This document shows, one piece after another, positions 11,832 through 22,301 of a DNA stretch of 64,000 nucleotides. The stretch lies in NCBI RefSeq assembly GCF_040739495.1, contig NZ_CP145263.1, positions 1,302,001 to 1,366,000 of the forward strand. Direction: 5' to 3'. Every line of letters starts with the position of its first letter. Within the stretch, counting starts at the first letter, position 1. The notes beneath the pieces were generated by a model, which saw only the letters and a program-made list of their open reading frames with translations, did no database searches and was not told the DNA's origin. This DNA is from Staphylococcus capitis subsp. capitis. GTDB taxonomy: Bacteria > Bacillota > Bacilli > Staphylococcales > Staphylococcaceae. A program made the position numbers and the translations under genes.

Positions 11832-13124
11832 ATGAAGACTACGATTAAACAAGCGAAACAACATCTAAACCAAGAAGTAACTATTGGTGCTTGGTTAACA
11901 AATAAACGTTCTAGCGGTAAAATCGCGTTCTTACAATTACGTGATGGTACTGGATTTATGCAAGGGGTTGTAGTGAAATCAGAAGTTGATGAAGAGACCT
12001 TCCAATTAGCTAAAGAGATTACTCAAGAATCTTCATTATATGTAACAGGAACAATCACTGAAGATAATCGTTCTGATTTAGGCTATGAAATGCAAGTAAA
12101 ATCAATTGAAGTCATTCATGAAGCACATGATTACCCAATCACACCTAAGAATCACGGTACTGAATTCTTAATGGATCACCGTCATTTATGGTTACGTTCT
12201 AAGAAACAACATGCCGTGATGAAAATTAGAAATGAAATTATTCGTGCAACATATGAATTCTTTAACGACAATGGCTTTACTAAAATTGATCCACCAATTT
12301 TAACTGCAAGTGCACCTGAAGGTACAAGTGAGTTATTCCATACTAAATACTTCGACCAAGATGCATTCTTATCTCAAAGTGGCCAATTATATATGGAAGC
12401 TGCAGCTATGGCAGATGGTCGCGTATTTTCTTTCGGTCCAACGTTCCGTGCTGAAAAATCTAAAACACGTCGCCATTTAATTGAATTTTGGATGATTGAA
12501 CCAGAAATGGCATTTACGAATCATGCTGAGAGTTTAGAGGTACAAGAACAATATGTCACTCATGTTGTACAATCAGTACTTAAAAATTGTGAATTAGAAC
12601 TTAAAGCACTTGACCGTGATACGACTAAGTTAGAAAAAGTAGCAACACCATTCCCAAGAATTTCATATGATGATGCGATTGAATTCTTAAAAGAACAAGG
12701 CTTTGATGATATTGAGTGGGGCGAAGATTTCGGAGCACCTCATGAAACTGCAATCGCTAATCATTATGATTTACCAGTGTTTATAACTAATTACCCAACT
12801 CAAATTAAGCCGTTCTATATGCAACCTAACCCTGACAATGAAGATACAGTATTATGTGCTGATTTAATTGCTCCAGAAGGCTATGGCGAAATCATTGGCG
12901 GTTCTGAACGTATTAATGATTTAGATTTATTAGAACAACGTATTAAAGAACATGAATTAGATGAAGAAAGTTATAGTTATTATTTAGATCTTCGTCGTTA
13001 TGGCAGTGTACCACATAGTGGTTTTGGTCTTGGTTTAGAAAGAACAGTTGCGTGGATTTCAGGAGTCGAACACGTACGTGAAACTTCACCATTCCCACGT
13101 TTATTAAATCGTTTATACCCATAA
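11832..13124 (+). CDS. asnS: Asparaginyl-tRNA synthetase
   Basis: The 430-residue class IIb synthetase charges tRNA-Asn. It has an OB-fold anticodon domain (residues 1-105, [17 protein letters not shown]) and a catalytic core with motif 2 [12 protein letters not shown] followed by EFWMIEPEM, and motif 3 [12 protein letters not shown] near the C-terminus. ATG 11832 follows AGGAG by 7 bases; an in-frame TTG at 11826 is less likely. The 125-base gap upstream shows no T-box-like structure to my eye. It is followed by dnaD as in Bacillus. Confidence 0.96.
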   Translation: MKTTIKQAKQHLNQEVTIGAWLTNKRSSGKIAFLQLRDGTGFMQGVVVKSEVDEETFQLAKEITQESSLYVTGTITEDNRSDLGYEMQVKSIEVIHEAHDYPITPKNHGTEFLMDHRHLWLRSKKQHAVMKIRNEIIRATYEFFNDNGFTKIDPPILTASAPEGTSELFHTKYFDQDAFLSQSGQLYMEAAAMADGRVFSFGPTFRAEKSKTRRHLIEFWMIEPEMAFTNHAESLEVQEQYVTHVVQSVLKNCELELKALDRDTTKLEKVATPFPRISYDDAIEFLKEQGFDDIEWGEDFGAPHETAIANHYDLPVFITNYPTQIKPFYMQPNPDNEDTVLCADLIAPEGYGEIIGGSERINDLDLLEQRIKEHELDEESYSYYLDLRRYGSVPHSGFGLGLERTVAWISGVEHVRETSPFPRLLNRLYP

Positions 13125-13163
13125 TAGAGGCGAAGTAAGAACTTCATTTTCAAAATGATGCCA

Positions 13164-13200
13164 AAACGTCCAGTCAATTGATACGGCTGGGCGTTCATTT
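13164..13200 (+). terminator. Possible weak terminator between asnS and dnaD
   Basis: AACGTCCAG and CTGGGCGTT pair (one G-T) around a 14-base loop and are followed by CATTTTAA rather than a pure T run. It may attenuate rather than fully separate the two genes. Confidence 0.45.
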
Positions 13201-13220
13201 TAAATAGGAGGGGAAAACAC

Positions 13221-13913
13221 TTGGATTTGTTTCAACTTAAAACACGTCCTGTCGTAATTCGAAGAGAATTATTAGATCATTATGCGGAATTAGGTATAGA
13301 TGAACAAGATTTAGTGATTTTGATTAAATTGATTTACGCATCAGAGACGTCTAATAAGCAGCCCTCTATAGAATTGCTTCAAAAAGGGTCTCATATGCAA
13401 CCTCGTGAAATCACTGCCGTCATTCAAAATTTAATACAACACGAATTATTAGAATTAAATGTGAGTAAAGACGAAGAAGGTAAATTCACTGAGTATATGA
13501 ATTTAGATCCTTTTTATGAGAAATTAAGCCTAATACTAAAGAAACAAAATTTAAATAACCAAGAGCAAGATAGTAAAGAGCAATTTAAACAGCTATTTCA
13601 ATTGATGGAACAATCCTTTGGGAGACCACTTTCACCCTACGAAATAGAAACATTAAACCAATGGATAGATGTGGATCAACATGATTTATCCGTCATTCAA
13701 GCAGCATTAGACGAAGCACTGAGTCAAAACAAATTAAGTTTTAAATATATAGATCGCATACTGTTAAATTGGAAGAAGAACAATGTTAAAACAGTAGATG
13801 ACTCCAAAAAAATAAGAGAACAATTTAATCAGAAGCAACCTAAAATGAGACATGTAGTTAAACAAGTTCCCAAATTTGATTGGTTAAATGGAGAGAAACC
13901 AGATGATAAGTAA
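13221..13913 (+). CDS. dnaD: DnaD family replication initiation protein
   Basis: This 230-residue primosomal protein works with DnaB and DnaI in helicase loading at oriC and PriA-dependent restart. The N-terminal winged helix (residues 1-100; IELLQKGSHMQPREITAVIQNL) and the C-terminal DDBH2 domain (about 125-200; FGRPLSPYEIETLNQWID, RILLNWKKNNV) are both visible. It starts at TTG 13221, directed by a strong AGGAGGGG site. The nth gene starts inside its last codons, so the pair is coupled. Confidence 0.94.
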   Translation: MDLFQLKTRPVVIRRELLDHYAELGIDEQDLVILIKLIYASETSNKQPSIELLQKGSHMQPREITAVIQNLIQHELLELNVSKDEEGKFTEYMNLDPFYEKLSLILKKQNLNNQEQDSKEQFKQLFQLMEQSFGRPLSPYEIETLNQWIDVDQHDLSVIQAALDEALSQNKLSFKYIDRILLNWKKNNVKTVDDSKKIREQFNQKQPKMRHVVKQVPKFDWLNGEKPDDK

Positions 13914-14562
13914 AAAGAAAGCATTAGAAATGATAGATGTCATTGCGAATATGTTTCCAGACGCAGAATGTGAATTAAAACATGATAATGCATTCGAACT
14001 CACTATTGCTGTATTACTCTCAGCTCAATGTACGGATAATTTAGTCAACCGTGTGACACGTTCACTCTTTGAAAAGTATAAAACACCGGAAGATTACCTT
14101 AATGTTAGCGATGAAGAGCTTCAAAATGATATACGTTCAATAGGACTATATCGTAATAAAGCGAAAAATATAAAAAAATTATGTCGTTCATTACTCGATC
14201 AATTTGATGGACGTATACCAGAGACTCAAAAAGAATTAGAAAGTTTAGCAGGTGTCGGTCGAAAAACTGCAAATGTGGTAATGAGTGTAGCATTTGGAGA
14301 ACCTTCTTTAGCTGTGGACACGCATGTTGAAAGAGTTTCTAAACGTTTAGGTATTAATCGATGGAAAGACAATGTTAGACAAGTTGAGGATCGTCTATGT
14401 GATATCATCCCACGTGAAAGATGGAATAGAAGTCATCATCAACTTATTTTCTTTGGAAGATATCATTGTTTAGCTAGAAAACCTAAATGTGATATATGTC
14501 CTTTATTAGATGATTGTAGAGAAGGTCAGAAACGTTATAAAGCTAGTTTGAAGGAAGCGTGA
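13903..14562 (+). CDS. nth: Endonuclease III
   Basis: This 219-residue base-excision DNA glycosylase/AP lyase acts on oxidised pyrimidines. It carries the helix-hairpin-helix LAGVGRKTANVV with the catalytic Lys, LAVDTHVERV with the catalytic Asp, and a C-terminal 4Fe-4S motif with spacing C-x6-C-x2-C-x5-C. ATG 13903 follows GGAGAG and overlaps the dnaD end by 11 bases; a further upstream ATG at 13888 has no ribosome site. Confidence 0.96.
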   Translation: MISKKKALEMIDVIANMFPDAECELKHDNAFELTIAVLLSAQCTDNLVNRVTRSLFEKYKTPEDYLNVSDEELQNDIRSIGLYRNKAKNIKKLCRSLLDQFDGRIPETQKELESLAGVGRKTANVVMSVAFGEPSLAVDTHVERVSKRLGINRWKDNVRQVEDRLCDIIPRERWNRSHHQLIFFGRYHCLARKPKCDICPLLDDCREGQKRYKASLKEA

Positions 14563-14568
14563 TTTATA

Positions 14569-14898
14569 GTGATTAAGAAAGATGATTTCGAACAATTAGA
14601 AACACTACTCGATAAGTTAGCGAGTCAGAAGAAGTTAAAATCTCAAGAGGCTCAACCTATTATTGATGATTATTTTGAGATGATACTTAATTACTTTAAA
14701 CAAATTAATGAAATCAGTGAAATCAATTTTGATCACTTAAATGAGTATCCTGTAGTACCTATGAATTTTGATGAACGGTATCATTATATGATTGCTAGAA
14801 AATATCATTTTATGGGATATAGACAAATGAAAACGTTAAAAAGTGAGTTAATTAAAATGAATGCCTCTTATCAAATAAGGAAGAAGCGCAATCGTTAA
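14569..14898 (+). CDS. ypoC: YpoC-like protein
   Basis: This 109-residue basic, helical protein starts at GTG six bases after the nth stop, with AAGGAAG upstream. By position (dnaD-nth-X-PBP-recU) and length it corresponds to Bacillus ypoC. The central YHYMIARKYHFMGYRQMKTL segment looks conserved. No function is known. Here, unlike Bacillus, the PBP/recU pair that follows is on the opposite strand in convergent orientation. Confidence 0.75.
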   Translation: MIKKDDFEQLETLLDKLASQKKLKSQEAQPIIDDYFEMILNYFKQINEISEINFDHLNEYPVVPMNFDERYHYMIARKYHFMGYRQMKTLKSELIKMNASYQIRKKRNR

Positions 14899-14918
14899 GT
14901 AAGCCTATTTAAAAATTT

Positions 14919-14982
14919 AAGAGTCAAATTGTATTGTTATGAAAGGGAAGACGTTCCCCAAACAATGCAATTTGACTCTTTT
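14919..14982. terminator. Long bidirectional hairpin between ypoC and pbp2
   Basis: AAGAGTCAAATTG (14919-14931) pairs with CAATTTGACTCTT (14968-14980); an inner ATTGTT/AACAAT extension continues the stem. It is followed by T on the plus strand and is positioned to end dnaD-nth-ypoC transcription. Confidence 0.75.
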
Positions 14983-14996
14983 AATATATAAAAAGA

Positions 14997-15025
14997 GTCC
15001 CAATTTCAAAACATGAAATTGGGAC
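14997..15025 (-). terminator. Intrinsic terminator of recU-pbp2
   Basis: GTCCCAATTTC (14997-15007) and GAAATTGGGAC (15015-15025) form an 11-bp perfect stem. On the minus strand it is followed by CTCTTTTTAT, a good terminator downstream of pbp2. Confidence 0.82.
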
Positions 15026-15039
15026 CTTTGCTATATTAA

Positions 15040-17277
15040 TTATGATGCTTTGTTATCAAATATAGCATTTAAGTTAAATAAACGAGTTAGTGCGTTACCA
15101 GAGCTACTTTGAGAAGAGCTACTGTTATTGCTAGAACTATTACCTGAGTTTGAAGATGAGCTATTGCCTGATGACGAATCACTATCTCCGTGAACACTAC
15201 GGTTAGTAGTGTCGTTGTCTGGGTGACCTTTAACAGATAAGTTATCCGCATCACTACCATTAACATCATTAGGTTTCTTGAAGTCTTCACCATCTTTAGA
15301 AGAGATATCAGACATTACATCTTCGAATAAATGTTGTGGATATTCTTGCTCAGTATGTCCTACAAATGAGTTAGTACCGTATTGTTTAACTTTATTGAAG
15401 CCCATCCAAATTGACATTGAATATTGAGGGCTGAATCCGTTAATCCATACGTCTTTAGCTGCACTGTCTGGTAAGTTATATTTTTGATAAATTTCAGAAC
15501 CATAAGTACCAGTACCAGTTTTAGCACCCATATTAACTCCTGAAACACCGTGTCCATAAGCTGAACCGTATGCTTTGAATGTACCTTTCAAGATTTCAGC
15601 TAACATATAAGCTGTATAATCTTTCATCGCTTTGTGACTAGTATGATCATATTCAATAGTGTCACCATCATTAGTGACTACTTTTTGAATAGAGTGAGCA
15701 TTGTTATAAGTACCACCATTAGCAATTGCAGCGAACGCTGAAGCTAATTGAGTAGGTGAGAATTCAGAAGATGAACCACCAAGTACTTCAGATGGACCTA
15801 TTTTACTGTTGTAATCTAAGCCAACTTTAGAAGCGAATTTCTTAGGCGCATCGTTACCTGCTTGTTTCTTAACTTGTTGCCAAGTTTTAAGAGCAGGAAT
15901 ATTGAAACTTTGACGTAAAGCATCATAAGCAGAAACTTTACCATGACTTTTAGTGTCATAGTTTTTGAATTCTGAACCATCAACCCAATATGAAGATTCG
16001 TCTTGGATTGCGTGGTTAGTAGCCCATTGCATATTTTCAATAGCTGGACCATAAGCTAAGAATGGTTTTAATGATGAACCAGTAGGGTGAGCATCTGTAG
16101 CTTGGTTACGTTCTACGACATTTTTGTAGTCACGTCCGCCTGAAATAGCTACAAGACCACCAGTTTTACTATCTAAGATCGTAGCACCAACTTGTTGGTC
16201 ATCATTTTTATAATAGTTAGAACCACCATTATTAACACGATCTTGAAGCGTTTTTTGAACGTCTTTGTCCATGTTAGTGTAAATTTTTATACCACTTTGT
16301 AGGACGTTGCCTAAGTTCTTGTCTTTGAAGTATTTATTATTCATTAATTCTGATTCAACGAAGTTAACGTAAGAATCATACTCTGAATCATTATTATTAG
16401 CGTTCATTTGACGATCTTTCTTAGAGCGTTCTACTAAGTTCGCTTTTAGATCAAGTTTCTTAGCATCAGCATATTCTTTATCAGTAATTCTGTGATGTTT
16501 ATGCATTAAATAGAGCACTGTGTCTTTACGGCTATTCGCTTCTTTAGGGTTATTGTAGATGTTATATAAGTTTGGAACCTGTGGTAAACCTGCAAGATAA
16601 GCTTCTTCAGCTAAGTTTAAGTCCTTCAAGTCCTTGTTGAAGTAATATTTAGCTGCAGCTTTGACACCAGTAACACCATCAGAATAGTAAATTTTATTCA
16701 AGTAAACTTGGAATATTTCATCTTTACTATATTCTTGTTCAAGACGGTATGAAAGGTAAGCTTCTTGAGCTTTACGACCGATAGATTTTTGTTGTGTTAA
16801 GAATGAATCTTTTACAACTTGTTGTGTTAAAGTTGACGCACCCTGAGCACCAAATCCACCAGTTAAGTTCTTCCCAATAGCACCAAATAAGCGTTTATAG
16901 TCTAGCGCACCGTGATGATAGAATCGATTATCCTCTGTTGCTAAAACGGCATATTTCATGTGTTTTGGTACGTCTTTAATGTTGACGTGTTCATGACGTT
17001 GACCGTTATCTAACGTTTTAACTAGATCCCCATTCTTATCATAAATCTTAGCCGGAATTGGGTCTTCTAGTTTCGACTCAGTAAATGCTGGCGCTTTCCA
17101 TGCATAGTAAGCAAACAACAAGATACCAAGTAACAACAGAACGAAAAAGGCGATAATCATAAAGCCGATTATCTTGATAATCGTTCTTTTAACATTCCTA
17201 TTCTTTTGTTCGTCGGACTTCCCACCATTTTTACTATTATTTTTTTTAGGTTGGGAAGACCCTTTATTTTCCGTCAT
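15040..17277 (-). CDS. pbp2: Penicillin-binding protein 2, bifunctional transglycosylase/transpeptidase
   Basis: The 745-residue class A PBP polymerises and cross-links peptidoglycan at the septum. Short basic cytoplasmic tail, one membrane span at about residues 35-57, then glycosyltransferase motifs [17 protein letters not shown] and [13 protein letters not shown], and transpeptidase motifs TGSSLKPF (SxxK), SFN and KTGTG. The C-terminus is a Ser/Asn/Asp-rich low-complexity tail of about 70 residues ending in a hydrophobic patch. Start ATG overlaps the recU stop (ATGA on the minus strand), so recU and pbp2 form one operon, as in S. aureus, where PBP2 assists beta-lactam resistance. Confidence 0.96.
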   Translation of the reverse strand: MTENKGSSQPKKNNSKNGGKSDEQKNRNVKRTIIKIIGFMIIAFFVLLLLGILLFAYYAWKAPAFTESKLEDPIPAKIYDKNGDLVKTLDNGQRHEHVNIKDVPKHMKYAVLATEDNRFYHHGALDYKRLFGAIGKNLTGGFGAQGASTLTQQVVKDSFLTQQKSIGRKAQEAYLSYRLEQEYSKDEIFQVYLNKIYYSDGVTGVKAAAKYYFNKDLKDLNLAEEAYLAGLPQVPNLYNIYNNPKEANSRKDTVLYLMHKHHRITDKEYADAKKLDLKANLVERSKKDRQMNANNNDSEYDSYVNFVESELMNNKYFKDKNLGNVLQSGIKIYTNMDKDVQKTLQDRVNNGGSNYYKNDDQQVGATILDSKTGGLVAISGGRDYKNVVERNQATDAHPTGSSLKPFLAYGPAIENMQWATNHAIQDESSYWVDGSEFKNYDTKSHGKVSAYDALRQSFNIPALKTWQQVKKQAGNDAPKKFASKVGLDYNSKIGPSEVLGGSSSEFSPTQLASAFAAIANGGTYNNAHSIQKVVTNDGDTIEYDHTSHKAMKDYTAYMLAEILKGTFKAYGSAYGHGVSGVNMGAKTGTGTYGSEIYQKYNLPDSAAKDVWINGFSPQYSMSIWMGFNKVKQYGTNSFVGHTEQEYPQHLFEDVMSDISSKDGEDFKKPNDVNGSDADNLSVKGHPDNDTTNRSVHGDSDSSSGNSSSSNSGNSSSNNSSSSQSSSGNALTRLFNLNAIFDNKAS

Positions 17278-17900
17278 ACGCGGTCCTCACTTTCATCTAA
17301 TATCAACTTATCAACTGCCTTGAGGTAATTCAATCTTGGTTGATATTGATAAGGAATATGGTAACCATTTTTCCGAATTTCTTCAACTGTAATCGATTTT
17401 TTGATTTCTTGAGTATATCTTTCCCAGAAAAATTCAAACTTAGAATATGGCAATATATAGACTTCATCAAGTGTTTTGAAACGTATCATAAGAAAAACAA
17501 TTCCCTTTTGAAGATATGTATTTTTCATATGTTCAACTTGATGTGCATGTATATTATTAAGGGGAAAAGAAGTTTTATTCTTCGTTTCCTTTGCCTCGAA
17601 ATCGATATAATACCCATTATAAACGCCGTTATAATCGGTAGTTGAAGGTGTACGAAAATAAGCTTCATTAATCACAGCCTTACTACGTTTAGGATAGTGA
17701 ACATTGACTATCTGAACGGGAGTAGGCTTCTTGTGAATGACTGCTATGCCACTTTTTAAATAGAACGTATTGGATTGTTCTATATCTTTTTCAAGCGACA
17801 TTCCGCGTCCACCATATTCAATGTTACTTGAAAAGGGTGAAGGCTTTCGTCCATCCGAAGACTTATTTTTTGAGTATGGCTTACCATTAGGATAATTCAT
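17274..17900 (-). CDS. recU: Holliday junction resolvase RecU
   Basis: The 208-residue type-II endonuclease-fold nuclease resolves recombination intermediates and helps chromosome segregation. Characteristic segments are [50 protein letters not shown] (given as the metal-site DxEAK region) and HQVEHM. The ATG at 17900 gives the normal family length and follows GTGGTGA; an in-frame GTG/ATG slightly upstream (17912) is less likely. It is cotranscribed with pbp2 on the minus strand. Confidence 0.93.
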   Translation of the reverse strand: MNYPNGKPYSKNKSSDGRKPSPFSSNIEYGGRGMSLEKDIEQSNTFYLKSGIAVIHKKPTPVQIVNVHYPKRSKAVINEAYFRTPSTTDYNGVYNGYYIDFEAKETKNKTSFPLNNIHAHQVEHMKNTYLQKGIVFLMIRFKTLDEVYILPYSKFEFFWERYTQEIKKSITVEEIRKNGYHIPYQYQPRLNYLKAVDKLILDESEDRV

Positions 17901-18269
17901 AATATTCACCACACAAGTTTGATGAGAAAACTTTAGATATGTAAATGAAAAAACTCAATCAAACTCTAGTATTTGAATGTATATGTTATTTAACAAACAT
18001 ACATCATTCATTATTTTAACGTGATTAGCCTATTCTGTCACGATTTCTTTCATAAATGAAAGATAAACGTAATCTATAATTTATTATTTATTAAAATTAT
18101 AGTTATTTAAACGAGACTTAAATGATAAAAGTAACATAAATCTTTCAAAACAAATTTACCGATAACAAAATCTTTATAAATTTAATCATGTCTAATCAAT
18201 GAAAGAATGATACTTTGCATGACTTAAGCTTTCTTATTGTGTTAAATTAACTTTGTAGGAGGCATCCTA
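17901..18269. other. Divergent intergenic region between recU and yppE
   Basis: About 370 AT-rich bases separate the divergent starts and must hold both promoters. A perfect inverted repeat TCTTTCAT-AA-ATGAAAGA lies at 18046-18063. A possible promoter for yppE uses TTGCAT near 18216 and a TTAAAT-like -10 near 18244. A possible recU promoter on the minus strand uses TTGATT-17-TATCTA. No ORF, tRNA or riboswitch was recognised. Confidence 0.4.
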
Positions 18270-18602
18270 ATGCGAAAACTAATAGAACAACTTATCTCGG
18301 ATATTGATGAAATGAATCATCGTTTTGAAAGGGTAAAATCTTCAGAAGTTGATTATGACTTTTATAAGGTAGTAAAACCTTATGCACATTCGATTGATTC
18401 AAAACTTAATGAATTAAACAATTATTATCAACAAATCATTAATACGCCGTATATGACACCATTAAAATTTAATTTACTTATATCAAACATTCAATCGCTA
18501 TCTGTAGAATGTCATTTTAAACGTACGAGTAGAAAGCTTTTCACAGAAAAAATAAAAAGCGTACAGTATGATTTAAAAAATATTTTAACGTATCATGTTT
18601 AA
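18270..18602 (+). CDS. yppE: DUF1798 family protein (YppE-like)
   Basis: This is a 110-residue, mostly helical cytosolic protein with conserved-looking [15 protein letters not shown] and [11 protein letters not shown] segments, in the size range of YppE/DUF1798. A strong AGGAGG precedes the ATG. It lies in the recU-yppE-ypsA-gpsB order seen in Bacillus. Function is unknown. Confidence 0.78.
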   Translation: MRKLIEQLISDIDEMNHRFERVKSSEVDYDFYKVVKPYAHSIDSKLNELNNYYQQIINTPYMTPLKFNLLISNIQSLSVECHFKRTSRKLFTEKIKSVQYDLKNILTYHV

Positions 18603-18613
18603 TGAGGGAGAAT

Positions 18614-19156
18614 ATGGTTAAAACTGTATATGTTACTGGATACAAATCTTTTGAATTAAATATATTCAAAGATGATGCACCAGAAGTTTCATATTTAAAG
18701 AAGTTTATATCTCATAAATTAGAACAATTATTAGATGAAGGTCTAGAATGGGTGCTGATTCAAGGGCAAATGGGTATTGAGTTATGGACAGCTGAGGTTG
18801 TTTTAGACTTAAAGAAAGATTATCCAGAATTAAAATTAGGGATTATCACACCTTTCTTAGGTCATACGCATCGTTGGAATGAACAGAACCAAGCTAAATA
18901 CGCTTCAATCGATCAACAAGCAGATTTTACAGAGAGTATTCATCATACTGATTATCAAGGGCCTTTTCAGTTTAAACAAGCAGATCAATTCATGCTAGAT
19001 CATACCGACTATACCATACTAATTTATGATGAAGAACAAGAGGCAAGTCCTAAATTCTTCAAGACTATGTTAGTTGAATTTATGGATAAAACAAACTATA
19101 CTTGTGATATTGTGACGTTTGATGAACTCACTGACTTCATCAACGACTTGCAGTAG
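18614..19156 (+). CDS. ypsA: DUF1273 family protein, YpsA
   Basis: This 180-residue protein has a SLOG-like Rossmann fold: [18 protein letters not shown] at the start, [18 protein letters not shown] near residue 60 and SPKFFKTM near 155. In B. subtilis and S. aureus YpsA influences cell division and is encoded next to gpsB. The ATG at 18614 matches the conserved N-terminus; GAGGGAG lies close upstream. An in-frame ATG at 18602 would add four residues and cannot be excluded. Confidence 0.88.
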   Translation: MVKTVYVTGYKSFELNIFKDDAPEVSYLKKFISHKLEQLLDEGLEWVLIQGQMGIELWTAEVVLDLKKDYPELKLGIITPFLGHTHRWNEQNQAKYASIDQQADFTESIHHTDYQGPFQFKQADQFMLDHTDYTILIYDEEQEASPKFFKTMLVEFMDKTNYTCDIVTFDELTDFINDLQ

Positions 19157-19192
19157 TCTCAAGATCAAAGTTTCGAATGAGGTGGATAAAAG

Positions 19193-19531
19193 ATGTCAGA
19201 TGTTTCATTAAAATTATCAGCAAAAGATATTTATGAGAAAGATTTCGAAAAAACTATGGCTCGTGGCTATAGAAGAGAAGAAGTAGACGCTTTTTTAGAC
19301 GATATTATTACAGATTATCAAAAAATGGCGGACATGAATAATGAAGTTGTTAAGCTATCAGAAGAAAATCATAAATTAAAAAAAGAACTTGAAGAGTTAA
19401 GACTTCGTGTTGCTACAACAAGACCACAGGAAAATAAAAACTTTTCTTCTAATAATGGCAACAACTCATTAAACAATGTAGATATTTTAAAACGTATTTC
19501 TAATTTAGAAAAAGCAGTTTTCGGTAAGTAA
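19193..19531 (+). CDS. gpsB: Cell-division regulator GpsB
   Basis: The 112-residue DivIVA-like protein coordinates septum formation and PBPs. The N-terminal membrane-binding/PBP-binding part ([31 protein letters not shown], residues about 8-38, quoted only by its ends LSAKD and FLDDI) precedes a coiled coil (45-70), an Asn-rich linker and a short C-terminal helix. GAGGTGG lies before the ATG. It is placed directly before rnpB, a staphylococcal and bacillar arrangement. Confidence 0.93.
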   Translation: MSDVSLKLSAKDIYEKDFEKTMARGYRREEVDAFLDDIITDYQKMADMNNEVVKLSEENHKLKKELEELRLRVATTRPQENKNFSSNNGNNSLNNVDILKRISNLEKAVFGK

Positions 19532-19549
19532 TAAAAATTTTTGTTACTT

Positions 19550-19573
19550 ATTCACATGAAATTGTGTTATAAT
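19550..19573 (+). promoter_or_regulatory. Likely rnpB promoter
   Basis: A perfect -10 TATAAT lies at 19568-19573, with a weak TTACTT -35 about 18 bases upstream. The start of rnpB falls 7-9 bases downstream of the -10. Confidence 0.6.
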
Positions 19574-19579
19574 CGCAAA

Positions 19580-19983
19580 AGTGATATTTCGGGTAATCGC
19601 TATAGCAATATAGAGGAAAGTCCATGCTCACACAGTCTGAGATGATTGTAGTGTTCGTGCTTGATGAAACAATAAATCAAGGCATTAATTTGACGGCAAC
19701 GAAATAACCTAAGTCACATGATATGGTTAGAATAGTTTGAAAGTGCCACAGTGACGTAGCTTTTATAGAAATATAAAAGGTGGAACGCGGTAAACCCCTC
19801 GAGTGAGCAATCCAAATTTGGTAGGAGCACTTGTTTAGCGGAATTCAACGTATAAACGAGACGACTTTCACACGAGCGTGAAAGTATGTAGACAGATGGT
19901 TACCACCGACGTACCAGTGTAACTAGTACACGTGATGAGTACAACGGTACAGAACATGGCTTACAGAAATATTACGACTAGTT
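19580..19983 (+). ncRNA. rnpB: RNase P RNA, Bacillus (B) type
   Basis: This is the catalytic RNA of RNase P, which removes the 5' leader of pre-tRNAs. Conserved blocks are seen in order: TTCGGGTAATCGC, GAGGAAAGTCCATGCTC, GTAGTGTTCGTGC, GAAAGTGCCACAGTGACG, GGTGGAACGCGGTAAACC, CGGAATTCAACG, and ACATGGCTTACAG at the 3' end. The P1 helix pairs GTGATATTT at the start with AAATATTAC near 19967-19975. Length is about 400 nt, normal for type B. Ends are set from P1 and may be a few bases off. Confidence 0.95.
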
Positions 19984-19984
19984 T

Positions 19985-20018
19985 AGCTCTCCCTTATATA
20001 TGGAGAGCTTTTTTATTG
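19985..20018 (+). terminator. rnpB terminator
   Basis: AGCTCTCC (19985-19992) pairs with GGAGAGCT (20002-20009), followed by TTTTTTTATT. Confidence 0.85.
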
Positions 20019-20158
20019 TTTATATTTATGGGCGCAAATGCTCTCATGAAAGCTATTTGTTTGATCATTTTCAAAAAATAAAAATGAGTTCATCCTTATA
20101 TTAAAAAAAGATGATGAATTTGGTAAAATAAACACAATACGAATAAAGGAGCAATGAA

Positions 20159-21295
20159 ATGTTTCAATTATTAGCAGTCTGTCCAATGGGACTGGAAGCA
20201 GTCGTGGCTAAAGAAATACAAGAACTTGGTTATGAAACACAGGTTGAAAATGGGCGCATCTTCTTTGAAGGTGATGAAGCAGCCATCGTTAAATGCAACT
20301 TATGGTTACGTAAAGCTGACCGCATTAAGATAGTAATGGGGCGCTTTGATGCTAAAACATTTGATGATTTATTCGAACAAACGAAAGCTCTACCTTGGGA
20401 AACAATTATCGATAAAGAAGGTAATTTCCCCGTTCAAGGTCGAAGCGTAAAATCAACATTGCACAGTGTACCTGATTGCCAAGCAATTACTAAAAAAGCC
20501 ATCGTCGAGAGACTTAAAAAGGCATATGAAGAAAAAGGTTGGTTAAATGAGACTGGTGCAAAATATCCTGTAGAGGTTGCAATACACAAAGATAATGTTT
20601 TATTAACTATTGATACATCAGGTTCAGGATTAAACAAACGTGGTTATCGTCTAGCACAAGGGGAAGCACCAATCAAGGAAACATTAGCTGCTAGTTTAAT
20701 TCGTTTAGCAAATTGGAAAGGTGATTCTCCACTGATTGATCCATTCTGTGGTTCTGGTACGATTGCGATTGAAGCATGTTTAATTGCACAAAACATTGCC
20801 CCTGGATTTAATAGAGATTTCGTATCTGAAGAATGGAATATCATGCCTCCAAATATTTATGATGAATTGCGTGATGAAGCAGATAGAATGGCAGATTATG
20901 ATAAAGAAATTGAAGTTTACGCATCTGATATTGACCCTGAAATGGTAGAAATTGCTAAACGTAATGCTGAAGAAGTTGGACTGGGCGATATTATTCAATT
21001 TAATGTTAAAGACGTTAATACTTTAACTATTGATTCAGAAGGACCAGTAGCATTAGTAGGAAATCCGCCATATGGTGAACGTATAGGTGATCGCGAAGAA
21101 GTAGAAGAAATGTATCGCTATATTGGTTCACTAATGAAGCAACATCCTTATTTATCAACATATATTTTAACTAGTAATAAGGAATTTGAGTACTTAGTTA
21201 ACCGTAAAGCAACTAAACGTCGTAAATTATTCAATGGTTATATCGAATGTACGTATTATCAATATTGGGGTAAAAAACCCGATTTTAAAAATTAA
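20159..21295 (+). CDS. THUMP-domain class I rRNA (guanine-N2) methyltransferase, YpsC/RlmL type
   Basis: The 378-residue protein has an N-terminal THUMP RNA-binding region (about 40-155) and a C-terminal SAM methyltransferase with DPFCGSGTIAIEA (motif I), ASDIDPEMV and the NPPYGERIG catalytic motif. By family it methylates 23S rRNA guanine N2; the precise site is not deducible. AAAGGAG precedes the ATG. It follows gpsB-rnpB, as ypsC does in B. subtilis. Confidence 0.92.
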   Translation: MFQLLAVCPMGLEAVVAKEIQELGYETQVENGRIFFEGDEAAIVKCNLWLRKADRIKIVMGRFDAKTFDDLFEQTKALPWETIIDKEGNFPVQGRSVKSTLHSVPDCQAITKKAIVERLKKAYEEKGWLNETGAKYPVEVAIHKDNVLLTIDTSGSGLNKRGYRLAQGEAPIKETLAASLIRLANWKGDSPLIDPFCGSGTIAIEACLIAQNIAPGFNRDFVSEEWNIMPPNIYDELRDEADRMADYDKEIEVYASDIDPEMVEIAKRNAEEVGLGDIIQFNVKDVNTLTIDSEGPVALVGNPPYGERIGDREEVEEMYRYIGSLMKQHPYLSTYILTSNKEFEYLVNRKATKRRKLFNGYIECTYYQYWGKKPDFKN

Positions 21296-21452
21296 GGTTT
21301 ACTTTTTATTATTTCCGTGTAATAGTAGTAACCTAAATATTCAATTCATTCGCACTCTTATCTCGACTATAGTACAGTTGAATAGGAGTGTTTTAATTTT
21401 AAAAATACTAAAAAATAAAATATTGAAGATGTTTAGAAAGGGGATTATAAAT

Positions 21453-22091
21453 ATGAAAACAGTATTAATCATCGGAGCTAACGGTAGAGTGTCTATCGAA
21501 GCAACTAAAATTTTCCTTGAAAACTCTAGTTTTAATGTAGATTTATTCTTAAGAAATGCACACCGTATCCCTGACTATGCTTCTAACCGTGTAACAGTAT
21601 ATGAAGGCGATGCAAAAAACTTAGAAGATCTTGAGAAAGCATTAGATGAAGTTGATGTAGTCTTTGCAAGTTTATCTGGATCACTTGATAGACAAGCTAA
21701 GACAATTGTTGAAGCTATGGCTAATAAGAATGTTAAACGCTTAATATTTGTGGCAGCACCTGGTATCTATAATGAATTACCTGAACAATTTAACGAATGG
21801 AATAAAGAACAATTTGGTGATAAATTAAATCTATATCGCAAAGCGTCTGACATTATTGAAAATTCAAATTTAGATTATACTATCATCCGTCCAGGTTGGT
21901 TAACTGATAAAAATGAAAATGTCTTTGAAGTTACTACTAAAGATGAGACATTCAAAGGTACAGAAGTTTCACGTAAAAGTGTTGCTTCATTAGCTGTTCA
22001 AATCGCTAAAAATCCAGAGCTACATTCTAAAGAAAATATTGGTGTTAATAAACCTGGAACAGAAGGCGATAAACCTGCATGGTTTGATTAA
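21453..22091 (+). CDS. NAD(P)-binding NmrA/SDR-like oxidoreductase
   Basis: The 212-residue Rossmann-fold protein begins MKTVLIIGANGRVSIEAT (GxNGxx dinucleotide site) and has IFVAAPGIYN and YTIIRPGWLT, typical of atypical SDR/NAD(P)H-binding proteins such as YwnB. The substrate is unknown. ATG 21453 is preceded by AAAGGGG; the long upstream extension of the open frame has no ribosome site and overlaps the methylase gene. The 157-base gap before it suggests its own promoter. Confidence 0.8.
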   Translation: MKTVLIIGANGRVSIEATKIFLENSSFNVDLFLRNAHRIPDYASNRVTVYEGDAKNLEDLEKALDEVDVVFASLSGSLDRQAKTIVEAMANKNVKRLIFVAAPGIYNELPEQFNEWNKEQFGDKLNLYRKASDIIENSNLDYTIIRPGWLTDKNENVFEVTTKDETFKGTEVSRKSVASLAVQIAKNPELHSKENIGVNKPGTEGDKPAWFD

Positions 22092-22162
22092 TAAATATGC
22101 CATTTTAACATAGGTTTTACTTTGTCTATGTGATAAAATTTAAAATATCATAACTTTTGAAA

Positions 22163-22198
22163 ATTAGGGTTTGTCATCTAGACTAACCTAATTTTTTT
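22163..22198 (+). terminator. Probable terminator before dynA
   Basis: ATTAGG(G)TT and AA-CCTAAT pair with a 12-base loop and are followed by TTTTTTT. The stem is short. Confidence 0.5.
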
Positions 22199-22301
22199 AA
22201 TTTTTTTGAAGTTGATATACATAAATTTCTTACACTTTTGATAATGATCAGAGTAAAAACCTCTATCACATATTGAGGGAGCTAAAGGGGATTCAAAACA
22301 C

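Noticed and set aside
18046..18063. Perfect 8-bp inverted repeat TCTTTCAT-AA-ATGAAAGA between recU and yppE considered as a terminator
   Set aside because: AT-rich, no T run, lies in a divergent promoter region; possibly an operator but nothing supports a specific regulator.
21234..21452. Long N-terminal extension of the NmrA-like protein
   Set aside because: No ribosome site and overlap with the rRNA methylase gene; ATG 21453 has AAAGGGG and starts the Rossmann motif correctly.
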